56,814 nucleotides of DNA from Campylobacteraceae bacterium (lineage in GTDB: Bacteria; Campylobacterota; Campylobacteria; Campylobacterales; Arcobacteraceae), in assembly GCA_018662405.1 (NCBI GenBank), contig JABJGE010000092.1, positions 1 through 56,814 of the forward strand, written 5' to 3'. Position 1 is the first letter of the stretch, and every line of letters starts with the position of its first letter. The position numbers and the translations under genes are program-made. The notes below the pieces were generated by a model. It saw only the letters and a program-made list of their open reading frames with translations, did no database searches and was not told the origin of the DNA. Positions 1 through 8,990 of the stretch are shown in pieces.

Positions 1-333
1 ATCATCTATTATTATTGCTAATTTTGGTCTTGTATCTTTTTTGACTACTGTTTTTTTTGTCTTTGTAGTAGTCTTTTCTTTTATAATTTTGTTATATTCT
101 TTTTTTATATCAACTTTCTTTTTTTCAATATTCTTTACTGGCTCTTGTTTGTAGATGATATTTAAAGCAGGAGTTTTTTCCTCAAGAGGAATATCTTCTT
201 TAAATTTTGTTACCAATAATATATATGTTACAAGTGAAATAATAAGAGAAAATAGTATTATAACTACAATCTTAGGAACATAATTTCTTTTTGATTTAAA
301 TGATTTCTTTTTGATAGTTCGTTTTTTAGCCAT
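1..333 (-). CDS. Divergent polysaccharide deacetylase family protein, N-terminal part (cut by window edge)
   Basis: The minus-strand frame opens with ATG at 333 and stays open to base 1, giving the first 111 residues. Residues 1-20 are strongly basic, about 21-43 form one hydrophobic membrane anchor, and 45-100 are a Lys/Glu-rich linker. The translation then reaches RPKLAIIIDD. That motif typically begins the catalytic domain of the divergent polysaccharide deacetylase family (YibQ-like), a periplasmic carbohydrate-esterase-like fold. The substrate is unknown. The same kind of gene follows ilvC in Campylobacter, from memory of the Cj0632-Cj0633 order. It lies 50 bases downstream of the ilvC stop on the same strand and is probably co-transcribed. 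The domain itself lies outside the window, so the family call rests on the short motif and the context. Confidence 0.7.
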   Translation of the reverse strand, partial: MAKKRTIKKKSFKSKRNYVPKIVVIILFSLIISLVTYILLVTKFKEDIPLEEKTPALNIIYKQEPVKNIEKKKVDIKKEYNKIIKEKTTTKTKKTVVKKDTRPKLAIIIDD

Positions 334-383
334 AACGACATGATATTATATTAAGCCCCAAGAGGGACTTAAAATTTATGAAA

Positions 384-1436
<1,053 letters not shown>

Positions 1437-1444
1437 TTATCGGG

Positions 1445-1450
1445 ATTATA
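1445..1450 (-). promoter_or_regulatory. -10 element of the ilvC promoter
   Basis: Read on the minus strand the bases are TATAAT followed by CCCG, about 40 bases upstream of the ilvC start. No good -35 is visible, which is normal for Campylobacterota sigma-70 promoters. The same TATAATC(G/C)CG pattern occurs ahead of valS and the mscS-der operon. Confidence 0.6.
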
Positions 1451-1508
1451 CCTAAAAAGAATTAAAAGTTAGTTATCATGTTATAAATAAATATAGGACA
1501 ATAAATAA

Positions 1509-3260
1509 ATGTCAATAGAAATACCAGCAAAATATGAAGGCAATTCAAAATATGAAATTGGAGTAATTGAGCTAAAACAAAATTCTGCGAAGTTAATAAC
1601 AAAAAATGAAAATCAAAAATTATTGATTGACAAAGATAATTTAAATGGTGCGTACAATGGTGATATTGTAATTGTACAAAAAATTTTCAATCCAAGAGCT
1701 AGATTTAAAGCAAAAGTAATTGAAGTATTAAAATCACAAAATAAAGAAGTACTGTGTTATGTAGAAAACAATCAATTATTTTCTATTAAAGAAAATGTAA
1801 ATATGAAATCAATTAGTTTTATACAGAAAAATGGAGATATTGTACTTTGTGATAATGAAAAGGTTCTAAAAGTTATAGGAAATATTGAGGATCCATTTAT
1901 TGATGAGACAATATCTTTACTTCTTTATAATGAAGATTATAGACATTCAAAAAATGATTATGAAAAAATCACTGAAGGAACAACACAGCATACTAGAGTT
2001 GATTTAACACATCTGCCATTTTGTACAATAGATCCAGCATCTGCAAAAGATCATGATGATGCAATATATTATGATGATGAAAATGAAATTTTATATGTTG
2101 CAATTGCTGATGTTAGTGCATTTGTAGAACAAGATAGTCAAATAGATAAAGAAGCTAAGAAAAGAGCACTGTCAATGTACTTACCTGGAAAAGTATTACC
2201 AATGTTACCAGCATTTTTAAGTGAAGATCTTTGTTCATTAAAACCAGATGTAGAGAGATTTGCTTTTGTATTTGCAATGTATATTGATAAAAATAATTCA
2301 TCAATCATTAAAAGTGAGTTATTTGAAGCTACTATAAATTCAAAAAGAAAATTTTCTTACGGGAGAATTGATAGAGTGTTGGATGGTCAATTAGATCAGC
2401 ATACCGATCTTGATAAACAAATTTTTAAAAGTTTAGCTTCATTATATAAAGTTACAAAGTCTTTTAAACATAATAGATTAAGAAATGGATATGATTTTAG
2501 AACTACAGAATTAAGATTAGTATTAAATAATAAATCATTGCTTGAAACAGTATCTAAAGAAACTTCATCACCATCTCATTCATTAGTAGAAGAGTGTATG
2601 CTTTTAGCTAATATTGAAGCCGCAAAAAAAGTAGGAACAAATGGAATATTTAGAGTTCATGATGAGCCAACCTTACAGAAAATAAATGAATTAATTACTG
2701 ATATTAATTTATTAGGGTTAGAAGTGGAGCCTAAAAAGACAGTACATAAGACAATAGTTCATGCACAAACAAAAGCAAAACAAGTTGGATTAAGTGCTGA
2801 AGTTGATGAACTTATTATAAAATCTCAACAACAAGCTCATTATAGTAGTTCTAATGGAGGACATTTTGGATTAGGGTTTGAATCATATTCTCATTTTACA
2901 TCACCAATACGAAGATATAGTGACCTTGTATTACATAGAATGTTAAAAACAAAATCAATTCCAAAAGATATTGATAGTATATGTGAAAATATAAGTACAC
3001 AAGAAAGAAATATTACATCATGTGTATGGGATTATGAAGATAGAAAATATGCAAGATGGGCAAAAAACAATTTATATAAAGAATTTATGGTAAAATTAGT
3101 TGATATTGAAAAAGGTATTGTTGAATTAATTGATGGTGCATATGGAGCTAAAGCTACTGTTACAAATTATAAAGGACAAAAACTTTTCTCAAAGTTCAAA
3201 GTTAAACTCACTTCAAGTGATATATATACTAAAAAGATTATTGCAGATATAAAATATTAG
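1509..3260 (+). CDS. rnr: Ribonuclease R/RNB-family 3'-5' exoribonuclease (short form)
   Basis: Processive 3'-5' exoribonuclease that degrades structured RNA. The RNB catalytic motif IDPASAKDHDDA begins at residue 174. D175, D181, D183 and D184 reproduce the spacing of the four metal-binding aspartates of E. coli RNase II (201, 207, 209, 210). The later block with SYSHFTSPIRRYSDLVLHR, near residue 460-478, is the typical RNA-binding end of the RNB domain. At 583 residues it is much shorter than E. coli RNase R (about 813). The N-terminus has only one compact cold-shock-like region, and the C-terminal S1 part after residue 525 is short. AGGAC lies 10 bases ahead of the ATG. It is followed closely by holA, as in Campylobacter. 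Confidence 0.93.
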   Translation: MSIEIPAKYEGNSKYEIGVIELKQNSAKLITKNENQKLLIDKDNLNGAYNGDIVIVQKIFNPRARFKAKVIEVLKSQNKEVLCYVENNQLFSIKENVNMKSISFIQKNGDIVLCDNEKVLKVIGNIEDPFIDETISLLLYNEDYRHSKNDYEKITEGTTQHTRVDLTHLPFCTIDPASAKDHDDAIYYDDENEILYVAIADVSAFVEQDSQIDKEAKKRALSMYLPGKVLPMLPAFLSEDLCSLKPDVERFAFVFAMYIDKNNSSIIKSELFEATINSKRKFSYGRIDRVLDGQLDQHTDLDKQIFKSLASLYKVTKSFKHNRLRNGYDFRTTELRLVLNNKSLLETVSKETSSPSHSLVEECMLLANIEAAKKVGTNGIFRVHDEPTLQKINELITDINLLGLEVEPKKTVHKTIVHAQTKAKQVGLSAEVDELIIKSQQQAHYSSSNGGHFGLGFESYSHFTSPIRRYSDLVLHRMLKTKSIPKDIDSICENISTQERNITSCVWDYEDRKYARWAKNNLYKEFMVKLVDIEKGIVELIDGAYGAKATVTNYKGQKLFSKFKVKLTSSDIYTKKIIADIKY

Positions 3261-3275
3261 GAAAAATAAATAAAT

Positions 3276-4259
3276 ATGTATAAAAATGAATTTGATAATA
3301 TACTAAGGCAGAAACAACGAAATAGTGCATATTTATTTTATGGTGAAGCTGATTTTCTAATAGATAACTATATTGAACAAACAATCAAATCATTAGATAT
3401 TGCTATTGATGAGGTAGAAAAAATATATCATGATGATTATGATTTAAATTATATAAAAAATCAATTATCTCAGTCATCACTTTTTTCTTTAAATAATTTA
3501 ATAGTGATTAAAACATCAAAAAAGATACCAAAAAAAGAGATGGAAGTTATAGTCAATGCTGCTAAGTCTAATCCAGATAGCGTAGTTATTTTTGCAATAT
3601 ATATAAATGAAAAATTAGGCACACATGAAAAATTATTTACACCTAAAGGTGATGGAATATGTGTAAGATTTTTTAATCCAAAACCTTATGAAGCTATTGC
3701 AGTTTTATCACAAGAAGCAAATAATTTAGGATTAAAATATACACAAGATGCATTAACACATTTATATGCTACTCATGAAGAAAATTTATCCCTTTGTGTA
3801 AATGACTTAAAAAAATTACAAATATTAGATGAAGAGATTACCTATAATATAATTTCAAAATATTGTTTTGGTATGGGCGAAGTTAGTGTTGATGGTTTTT
3901 TACATAATTTATTTGATAATAAAAATATAAATAAAGAGATTTATCTAATACTAGAAGAGGGTGTAAATGAAGTATTTTTAATTTCTCAAATTAGTACATT
4001 TATTCAACAACTTTTTATGATAAACTCTTATACAAGAACGCATGGATATCCAAATTCTAAAGAGATTTTAGGCTATTCTCCTCCTAAAGATGTATGGGAA
4101 AAAAAGACTACTATTGCATCAAAAATTAAATCAAAACAATTTTTAGAGATTATGAATTATTATAATGATTTAGAATTAGAACTTAAAACAAACAGACACC
4201 TAGATTCCAATAGTTATGTATCATCTAAACTAAGGCAACATTCAGCTATTTTTTGTTAA
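3276..4259 (+). CDS. holA: DNA polymerase III subunit delta
   Basis: The clamp-loader delta subunit opens the beta sliding clamp during replication. The 327-residue protein starts with a family-typical N-terminus in which AYLFYGEADFLI (residues 19-30) corresponds to the strand and loop of the degenerate AAA+ domain. There is no Walker A motif, as expected for delta. The C-terminal helical collar domain is seen around residues 205-320. Sequence conservation in this family is low, so the call also leans on length and on the rnr-holA-rpsF context shared with Campylobacter. The start is 15 bases after the rnr stop, suggesting co-transcription. The window also encodes dnaX, the clamp-loader motor. 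Confidence 0.9.
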   Translation: MYKNEFDNILRQKQRNSAYLFYGEADFLIDNYIEQTIKSLDIAIDEVEKIYHDDYDLNYIKNQLSQSSLFSLNNLIVIKTSKKIPKKEMEVIVNAAKSNPDSVVIFAIYINEKLGTHEKLFTPKGDGICVRFFNPKPYEAIAVLSQEANNLGLKYTQDALTHLYATHEENLSLCVNDLKKLQILDEEITYNIISKYCFGMGEVSVDGFLHNLFDNKNINKEIYLILEEGVNEVFLISQISTFIQQLFMINSYTRTHGYPNSKEILGYSPPKDVWEKKTTIASKIKSKQFLEIMNYYNDLELELKTNRHLDSNSYVSSKLRQHSAIFC

Positions 4260-4262
4260 AAT
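4257..4262 (+). promoter_or_regulatory. Putative -10 element for rpsF-ssb-rpsR
   Basis: TAAAAT follows a T-rich TTTTTTGT stretch at the very end of holA and lies about 85 bases ahead of rpsF. It is followed by CCAAAAC, a discriminator-like sequence also seen after other -10 boxes in this window. The assignment is from pattern only. Confidence 0.4.
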
Positions 4263-4271
4263 CCAAAACTT

Positions 4272-4329
4272 TTACTGGTAATTGCCACCAGTATAAAGCC
4301 TTGCTGATAAAATTATTTACCGGCTTATT
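4272..4329 (+). promoter_or_regulatory. Structured rpsF leader, possible S6:S18 autoregulatory motif
   Basis: The 5' untranslated region of rpsF can fold. ACTGGT (4274-4279) pairs with ACCAGT (4287-4292), and AAGCC (4296-4300) pairs with GGCTT (4322-4326). A CCG trinucleotide sits at 4320-4322, at the 3' base of the second element. Many bacteria carry an S6:S18-binding structure with a conserved CCG in the rpsF leader for feedback control. The pairing and CCG are seen; the identity as that motif is inference, and the second stem is short. Confidence 0.35.
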
Positions 4330-4346
4330 AACCAAAAGGAGTACAA

Positions 4347-4709
4347 ATGGCACGAATTAAAAATTATGAAACAATGTTTATTGTTAAGCCTTCACTTGCT
4401 GAAGAAGAAACACAAGCACAAATTGAATTAGTGAAATCAAATATCACTAAAAATGGTGGTGAAATTATTGAATGTGATGATATGGGTTCAAGAGAACTTG
4501 CATATGAAATCGATAAAAACAAAAGAGGTTACTACTTCGTAATCTACTTTACTGCACCTACTGAATCTATTCTTGAATTAGAAAGAAACTACAACATTAA
4601 TGAAAATATTTTAAGACATATGTTTATTAAATTTGAAAGTAAAAAAGAGATCGCAGCTTGGACTTCAATGAAAGACGCAGCAGCAAAGAAAGCAGCAAAA
4701 GAAGCGTAA
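4347..4709 (+). CDS. rpsF: 30S ribosomal protein S6
   Basis: S6 binds S18 in the platform of the small ribosomal subunit. The 120-residue product opens with the typical first strand NYETMFIVKP (residues 6-15). It also carries GSRELAYEI (47-55) and RGYYFVIYF, and ends in an Ala/Lys-rich tail. A strong AAAGGAG site lies just ahead of the ATG. The gene is first in the classical rpsF-ssb-rpsR operon, with ssb 32 bases and rpsR about 570 bases downstream. The leader may mediate feedback by S6:S18. Confidence 0.98.
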   Translation: MARIKNYETMFIVKPSLAEEETQAQIELVKSNITKNGGEIIECDDMGSRELAYEIDKNKRGYYFVIYFTAPTESILELERNYNINENILRHMFIKFESKKEIAAWTSMKDAAAKKAAKEA

Positions 4710-4741
4710 GCTTCATTTGTAAAATCAAATAAAGGCTTAAA

Positions 4742-5248
4742 ATGTATAATAAAGTAGTTATGATAGGAAACCTTACAAGAGATATTGAACTTAGATATTT
4801 ACCATCTGGTTCTGCTTTAGCCAAAAGTGCTATTGCAACATCTCATAAGTACAAAACACAGGCTGGAGAACAAAAAGAAGAAGTTTGTTTTTTAGATTTT
4901 TCTGTATTTGGAAAATCTGCTGAGATTTTAAATCAATATGTAAGAAAAGGTTCTAAAGTGCTACTTGAAGGTAGATTGGTATTAGAACAATGGACAGCAC
5001 AAGATGGAAGTAAAAGAAGCAAACATGCTCTAAGTGTTGAATCTTTTAAATTTCTTGATAGTAAAGCTGATTCTAATAATATGCAACAAGGTGGTGGATA
5101 TAATAATCAAGCACCTGCACAACAGCAACAACAATCATATCAGCAAAATAACTACAATAACAATACACAAGCTAATTATGGACAAAATAATCCTCAAGAA
5201 CAAAGAATTCCTGAGATTAATGTAGAAGACGAAGAAATTCCGTTTTAG
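4742..5248 (+). CDS. ssb: Single-stranded DNA-binding protein
   Basis: SSB coats single-stranded DNA during replication and repair and recruits partners by its tail. The OB-fold covers about residues 1-108, beginning MYNKVVMIGNLTRDIELRY, with VLLEGRLVLEQW near 78-89. Residues 115-157 are a flexible Gln/Asn-rich linker of low complexity. The C-terminus DEEIPF is the acidic tip that partner proteins recognise. Length is 168 residues, close to the usual 170-180. It lies between rpsF and rpsR in their standard operon; AAAGGC precedes the ATG. Confidence 0.97.
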   Translation: MYNKVVMIGNLTRDIELRYLPSGSALAKSAIATSHKYKTQAGEQKEEVCFLDFSVFGKSAEILNQYVRKGSKVLLEGRLVLEQWTAQDGSKRSKHALSVESFKFLDSKADSNNMQQGGGYNNQAPAQQQQQSYQQNNYNNNTQANYGQNNPQEQRIPEINVEDEEIPF

Positions 5249-5279
5249 AACAAGATAAGATAAAAGAAAAGGATAAATA

Positions 5280-5540
5280 ATGGCAGCACCAAGAAGAAAG
5301 TTCGCTAAAAAATATTGTAAATATTCAGAAATGAAAGTAGAATTTATTGACTATAAAAACTTAGAGTTAATTAAAATGTCTTTAAGTGAAAGAGGTAAAA
5401 TTATGCCTAGAAGACTTACAGGTACTTCTAAAAGAGCTCAAGAGATGTTAGAAATGGCAGCAAAAAGAGCTAGACATATGGCACTTGTACCATACGTTGT
5501 AAATACTCATAATGTAACTACTCCAGCTTTCGTTAAGTAA
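5280..5540 (+). CDS. rpsR: 30S ribosomal protein S18
   Basis: S18 forms a heterodimer with S6 on the small-subunit platform. The 86-residue sequence is basic. It shows [21 protein letters not shown] (about residues 25-45; the S18 signature is IDYKN...L..F(M)..E.GKI.PRR) and ends with [13 protein letters not shown] precedes the ATG by a normal distance. It is the last gene of the operon, with a strong terminator 17 bases after the stop. Confidence 0.98.
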   Translation: MAAPRRKFAKKYCKYSEMKVEFIDYKNLELIKMSLSERGKIMPRRLTGTSKRAQEMLEMAAKRARHMALVPYVVNTHNVTTPAFVK

Positions 5541-5556
5541 TAGTTTAGTTTATATC

Positions 5557-5594
5557 AAAAAAAGGGGAGAGCTTAACGGCTCTTCCCTTTTTTT
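5557..5594 (+). terminator. Rho-independent terminator of rpsF-ssb-rpsR
   Basis: A nine-pair stem GGGGAGAGC / GCTCTTCCC (one G-U pair, loop TTAACG) is flanked by an A run before and a run of eight T after. It lies directly after rpsR. Confidence 0.93.
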
Positions 5595-5598
5595 ATGT

Positions 5599-5604
5599 TA
5601 AAAT
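5599..5604 (+). promoter_or_regulatory. Putative -10 element for the RND permease gene
   Basis: TAAAAT lies 30 bases ahead of the ATG and just downstream of the rpsR terminator, so a new transcript must start near here. No convincing -35 is visible. Confidence 0.4.
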
Positions 5605-5634
5605 ACAATAATATTTAAAAAAGGCATACCTATC

Positions 5635-8600
5635 ATGTTCGAAAGATTTTTAAGATTTTTTATAAATAATGCTAGAATGAACTACACACTATTTGTATTA
5701 TTATTTGCAGTTGGTGTTGTATCATATATAAAGACACCTAAAGAGATATTTCCTGTATTTGATTTAGATATGATATCTATCAAAGGTAGTTATACTGGAG
5801 CTAGTTCGGATATACTTGATAAGATGGTAGTTCGAGATATTGAAGATGATGTAAAAAGTATTAATGGTATTACAGACATATCTACTATTATTAATCCTGG
5901 AAGATTTTCTATTATACTTGAGCTTGAAAAAGGTACAAATAGATTTAATATAGCAAATCAAGTTAAAGATGTAGTTGCATTAACAAAACAAAACTTACCA
6001 ACTGATATGGATGATCCAATAGTAAGTGTTTTAGATTTACATAAAAACCTAGTAGAAGTCTCACTAAAATCAAATAAAGTAAGTTTCGATGAGCTAAAAA
6101 CAAATGCAAAAGATTTACGATCAAAATTATTATCCTTAAAAAATATATCTGAAGTTAATATTTATGGTGATAGTGATAAATTTTATGAAATTATTTTAGA
6201 TGAACAGAAGATTCAATCATATAATTTAAATACAAGTGATATATATAATGCAATAGGTGGAATCTCTTTTATATATCCAGTAGGAAAAATAGAAGGAGAT
6301 AAAAAACACTTTTTTTTATCTACATATAATGGAGCTAAAAATCTTAAAGAATTTTCTCAAACAATAATAAAAATAAATACTCAAACAATATATTTACGAG
6401 ATATTGCTACTATTAAAAAAAGATATGAAGATTCTAGTACTCTTTTTTCAGTTGATGGAAAAAAAGCAATCAATCTTGTAATTAAGCAAAATAAAGATGG
6501 TAATGCATTAACAATTACATCTAAAATAGAAAAATTATTAAAAGAAGAATCTCTTAAAAATTCATCAGTTGAATTTGTAATTAGAAATGATCAATCTGTT
6601 AAAATCAAAGATAGACTTAATATTGTAGTTTCAAATATATTATTAGGTGTAATTGCTATTACATTAATTGTTGCATTACTTATTAATTCAAGAATGGCAT
6701 TCATTATTATGATAGGAATTCCTACATCATTTGTAATAGGTGCTATTTACCTTTATATATTTGGATATACAATAAATATGATTTCTTTGGTAGGGGTATT
6801 AATTGCATTAGGAATTATTGTAGATGATGCAATGGTTGTAAGTGAAAATATACAACAAAAAGTAGAATCTGGAATGGAACCAAAGGAGGCAGCTATAAAA
6901 GGTGCTTCGGAGATGGCTAAACCTGTATTTATATCTTCTATTACAACTTTATTTGCTTTTTTACCAGCATTAATGATATCTGGGACTATGGGCGAAGTAA
7001 TTAAATTAATACCAATAGCAATTTCTGCTTTAATTGTAGCATCGCTTATTGAGTCATTTATATTTTTACCAATTCATGCCGCACATACACTTAAAAAAGA
7101 AGCAAAGACATTAGATTGGACAAGAATCAATCAAAGTTATAGCACAATAATACATCTTTGTATGAAATATAAAAAAACATTTCTTATATCATTTATAATT
7201 TTAGTACCACTATTAACTGTTCTTGTTGTAAAAAAATCTAAATTTCAGATGTTTCCATCTTTTGATTCTAGTATTGTAAGTATTACTATGAAAGCTAATG
7301 TAAATACAACATTAGAAAAAAGTTTTGATATTGTAAGCTCTATAGAAAAAGATATTTTAAAAGAAAAAGATAAATTCTTTATTAACAATATAGGAAGTGT
7401 TGCAGGATACAGAAGAGATAGTGGATCTAATACAGAAAACTATTCATATGTTATGTATATGACCATTGAGTTAGAAAAATTAAAAGAACAAAATTTTGTA
7501 GATAAATATATTACACCTTACTTGAGTTTCTATTATGATAGTAATAATAGATCTAGAGAAATAGATTCCCAAGAAGTGTCACAATTATTGAAAAAGTTTC
7601 TAAAAGATAAAAACTATATTGAAAAATTTAATTTAACAGATTTAGCAGTAGTTGAAAAAAAAGTAGGACCTATAAAGGCAGATATTAAAATTGGACTGAT
7701 ATCTGGAGACTATGAAAAGATATCATCGTCAATAAAAAAGCTTGAAGATAAACTAAATTCAATTAAAGGTATAAAGTCTGTTGCTAATTCTACTAATATA
7801 GGTGTAGAAGAATTAAAAATAAAAGTAAACCAATATGGATTATCTCTTGGGGTGGATGAACAATATATTGGAACATATTTATCAAATATATATTCATCAA
7901 AAAAGAAAACAACTGCATTTGATGATATTCAAATGTTAGATATTAAAATTACATCTATAAATAAAGATAATGTAGATAATTTAGAAGATATGCAAATTCC
8001 ATTAAAAGATGGAAGTATTGTATCCTTAAAAGATATATGTGAATTTAAAATCATAACATCATACGAAAAAATAATAAAAGAAAATGGTGAAGCAAATTTC
8101 TATGTATTTGCAAATGTGAATAAAAAGATTATCACATCAATAGAAGTGATGGATACAATTCAACCAATTCTAGATGAGATAAAAAATAGTGGTGTAAAAA
8201 TGATATTTAAAGGTGAAGCAGAGAAAAATAAAGAATTAAAACAAGATATGTTACTTGCTACTGCTTTAGCTATGGTATTAATTATGTTATCAATGTTATA
8301 TTTATTTAATTCATTTAAAGAAACCTTTATAGTAATGTCTGTAATACCTTTTTCACTTTTAGGAGTATTAATAGGGCATCAAATTATGGGTGTAAATTTA
8401 GGTATGACAACAATGATAGGAGCTTTAGGTTTAGCTGGTGTTGTAATTAATGATGGAATTATTATGATGACATATCTTAAGAAAGCGAAAACAATTGAAG
8501 AAGTATTTATACAAGGTGCAAAAAGGTTTAGACCAATAATACTCACATCTGTAACAACACTAATTGGTGTATCTACTATGATATTCTTTCCTACGGGTCA

Positions 8601-8715
8601 AGCTGTAATATTCCAACCACTTGCAATTGCTTTAGGATTTGGTCTTTTATGGGGAACAATTATTAATCTTGTTTATTTACCTGTATTATATACATTTGCA
8701 AATAAGTTAAAATAG
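5635..8715 (+). CDS. RND-family efflux permease (AcrB/MdtB-like)
   Basis: This is an inner-membrane, proton-driven pump subunit of the resistance-nodulation-division superfamily. The 1026 residues match the family length. It has the usual plan: one N-terminal membrane helix (about 14-31), a periplasmic porter half (about 32-325), a block of membrane helices (about 326-480), a helix near 510-530, a second periplasmic half and a final helix block (about 870-1020). The segment with IALGIIVDDAMVVSENI (about 387-403) holds the adjacent aspartates of the proton relay. No membrane-fusion protein or outer-membrane channel gene lies next to it, so partners must be encoded elsewhere. The substrate cannot be read from sequence. 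It is transcribed alone, between the rpsR terminator and a 275-base spacer. Confidence 0.92.
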   Translation: MFERFLRFFINNARMNYTLFVLLFAVGVVSYIKTPKEIFPVFDLDMISIKGSYTGASSDILDKMVVRDIEDDVKSINGITDISTIINPGRFSIILELEKGTNRFNIANQVKDVVALTKQNLPTDMDDPIVSVLDLHKNLVEVSLKSNKVSFDELKTNAKDLRSKLLSLKNISEVNIYGDSDKFYEIILDEQKIQSYNLNTSDIYNAIGGISFIYPVGKIEGDKKHFFLSTYNGAKNLKEFSQTIIKINTQTIYLRDIATIKKRYEDSSTLFSVDGKKAINLVIKQNKDGNALTITSKIEKLLKEESLKNSSVEFVIRNDQSVKIKDRLNIVVSNILLGVIAITLIVALLINSRMAFIIMIGIPTSFVIGAIYLYIFGYTINMISLVGVLIALGIIVDDAMVVSENIQQKVESGMEPKEAAIKGASEMAKPVFISSITTLFAFLPALMISGTMGEVIKLIPIAISALIVASLIESFIFLPIHAAHTLKKEAKTLDWTRINQSYSTIIHLCMKYKKTFLISFIILVPLLTVLVVKKSKFQMFPSFDSSIVSITMKANVNTTLEKSFDIVSSIEKDILKEKDKFFINNIGSVAGYRRDSGSNTENYSYVMYMTIELEKLKEQNFVDKYITPYLSFYYDSNNRSREIDSQEVSQLLKKFLKDKNYIEKFNLTDLAVVEKKVGPIKADIKIGLISGDYEKISSSIKKLEDKLNSIKGIKSVANSTNIGVEELKIKVNQYGLSLGVDEQYIGTYLSNIYSSKKKTTAFDDIQMLDIKITSINKDNVDNLEDMQIPLKDGSIVSLKDICEFKIITSYEKIIKENGEANFYVFANVNKKIITSIEVMDTIQPILDEIKNSGVKMIFKGEAEKNKELKQDMLLATALAMVLIMLSMLYLFNSFKETFIVMSVIPFSLLGVLIGHQIMGVNLGMTTMIGALGLAGVVINDGIIMMTYLKKAKTIEEVFIQGAKRFRPIILTSVTTLIGVSTMIFFPTGQAVIFQPLAIALGFGLLWGTIINLVYLPVLYTFANKLK

Positions 8716-8759
8716 TTATTCAATAGGAATAACTATAAGTATATACTTAATATATACTT

Positions 8760-8789
8760 AATATAATTAATTAATTAATTAATTATATT
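8760..8789. repeat. 30-base perfect palindrome of TAAT repeats
   Basis: Five and a half tandem TAAT units (8764-8785) flanked by symmetric AT bases give a palindrome identical on both strands. It could be a cruciform, a protein-binding site or part of the RND gene terminator; its role is unknown. Confidence 0.75.
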
Positions 8790-8857
8790 TATAATTATAT
8801 TCTATCCTTAAAAGTAATTGTAAAGCCCTTTACTTCAGTCATGTCTCTCTCTCTATA

Positions 8858-8863
8858 TATAAT
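8858..8863 (+). promoter_or_regulatory. Candidate -10 element upstream of the FCSD-like gene
   Basis: TATAAT following a CT-rich run lies 128 bases ahead of the ATG at 8991. If used, the leader would be long. The AT-rich composition makes chance matches common, so this is weak. Confidence 0.25.
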
Positions 8864-8990
8864 AAAAAATCATTATAAAATAAAATTAATATAAAAAATT
8901 CTAAATAATAAAAACTTATGTTTAAGGAAGTTATAAGCATATGAGTGTCAAAATAATGACGTTATAAAATTATAAGAAAAAGGAATACAC

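Larger units (their letters stand above)
8716..8990. other. AT-rich intergenic region with palindrome and short repeats
   Basis: This is the longest gene-free stretch in the window. It starts with an 8-base inverted repeat at the RND stop (AGTTATTC 8714-8721 / GAATAACT 8727-8734). Two tandem copies of TATATACTTAA follow (8740-8750, 8751-8761). A perfect 30-base palindrome built from TAAT units spans 8760-8789. A GTAAA-GCCC-TTTAC hairpin lies at 8820-8833. CT repeats lead into a TATAAT at 8858-8863. No credible ORF is present. It is the likely promoter and control region of the sulfide dehydrogenase-like gene. Confidence 0.6.

Noticed and set aside
4627-4824. Minus-strand open frame across the rpsF end and ssb start
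   Set aside because: Lies antisense over two certain genes, with leucine/serine runs typical of reversed codons and no ribosome-binding site.
8820-8905. Small ORF starting ATGTCTCTCTCTC in the spacer
   Set aside because: Only about 17 codons, no ribosome-binding site, and it runs through a simple repeat.
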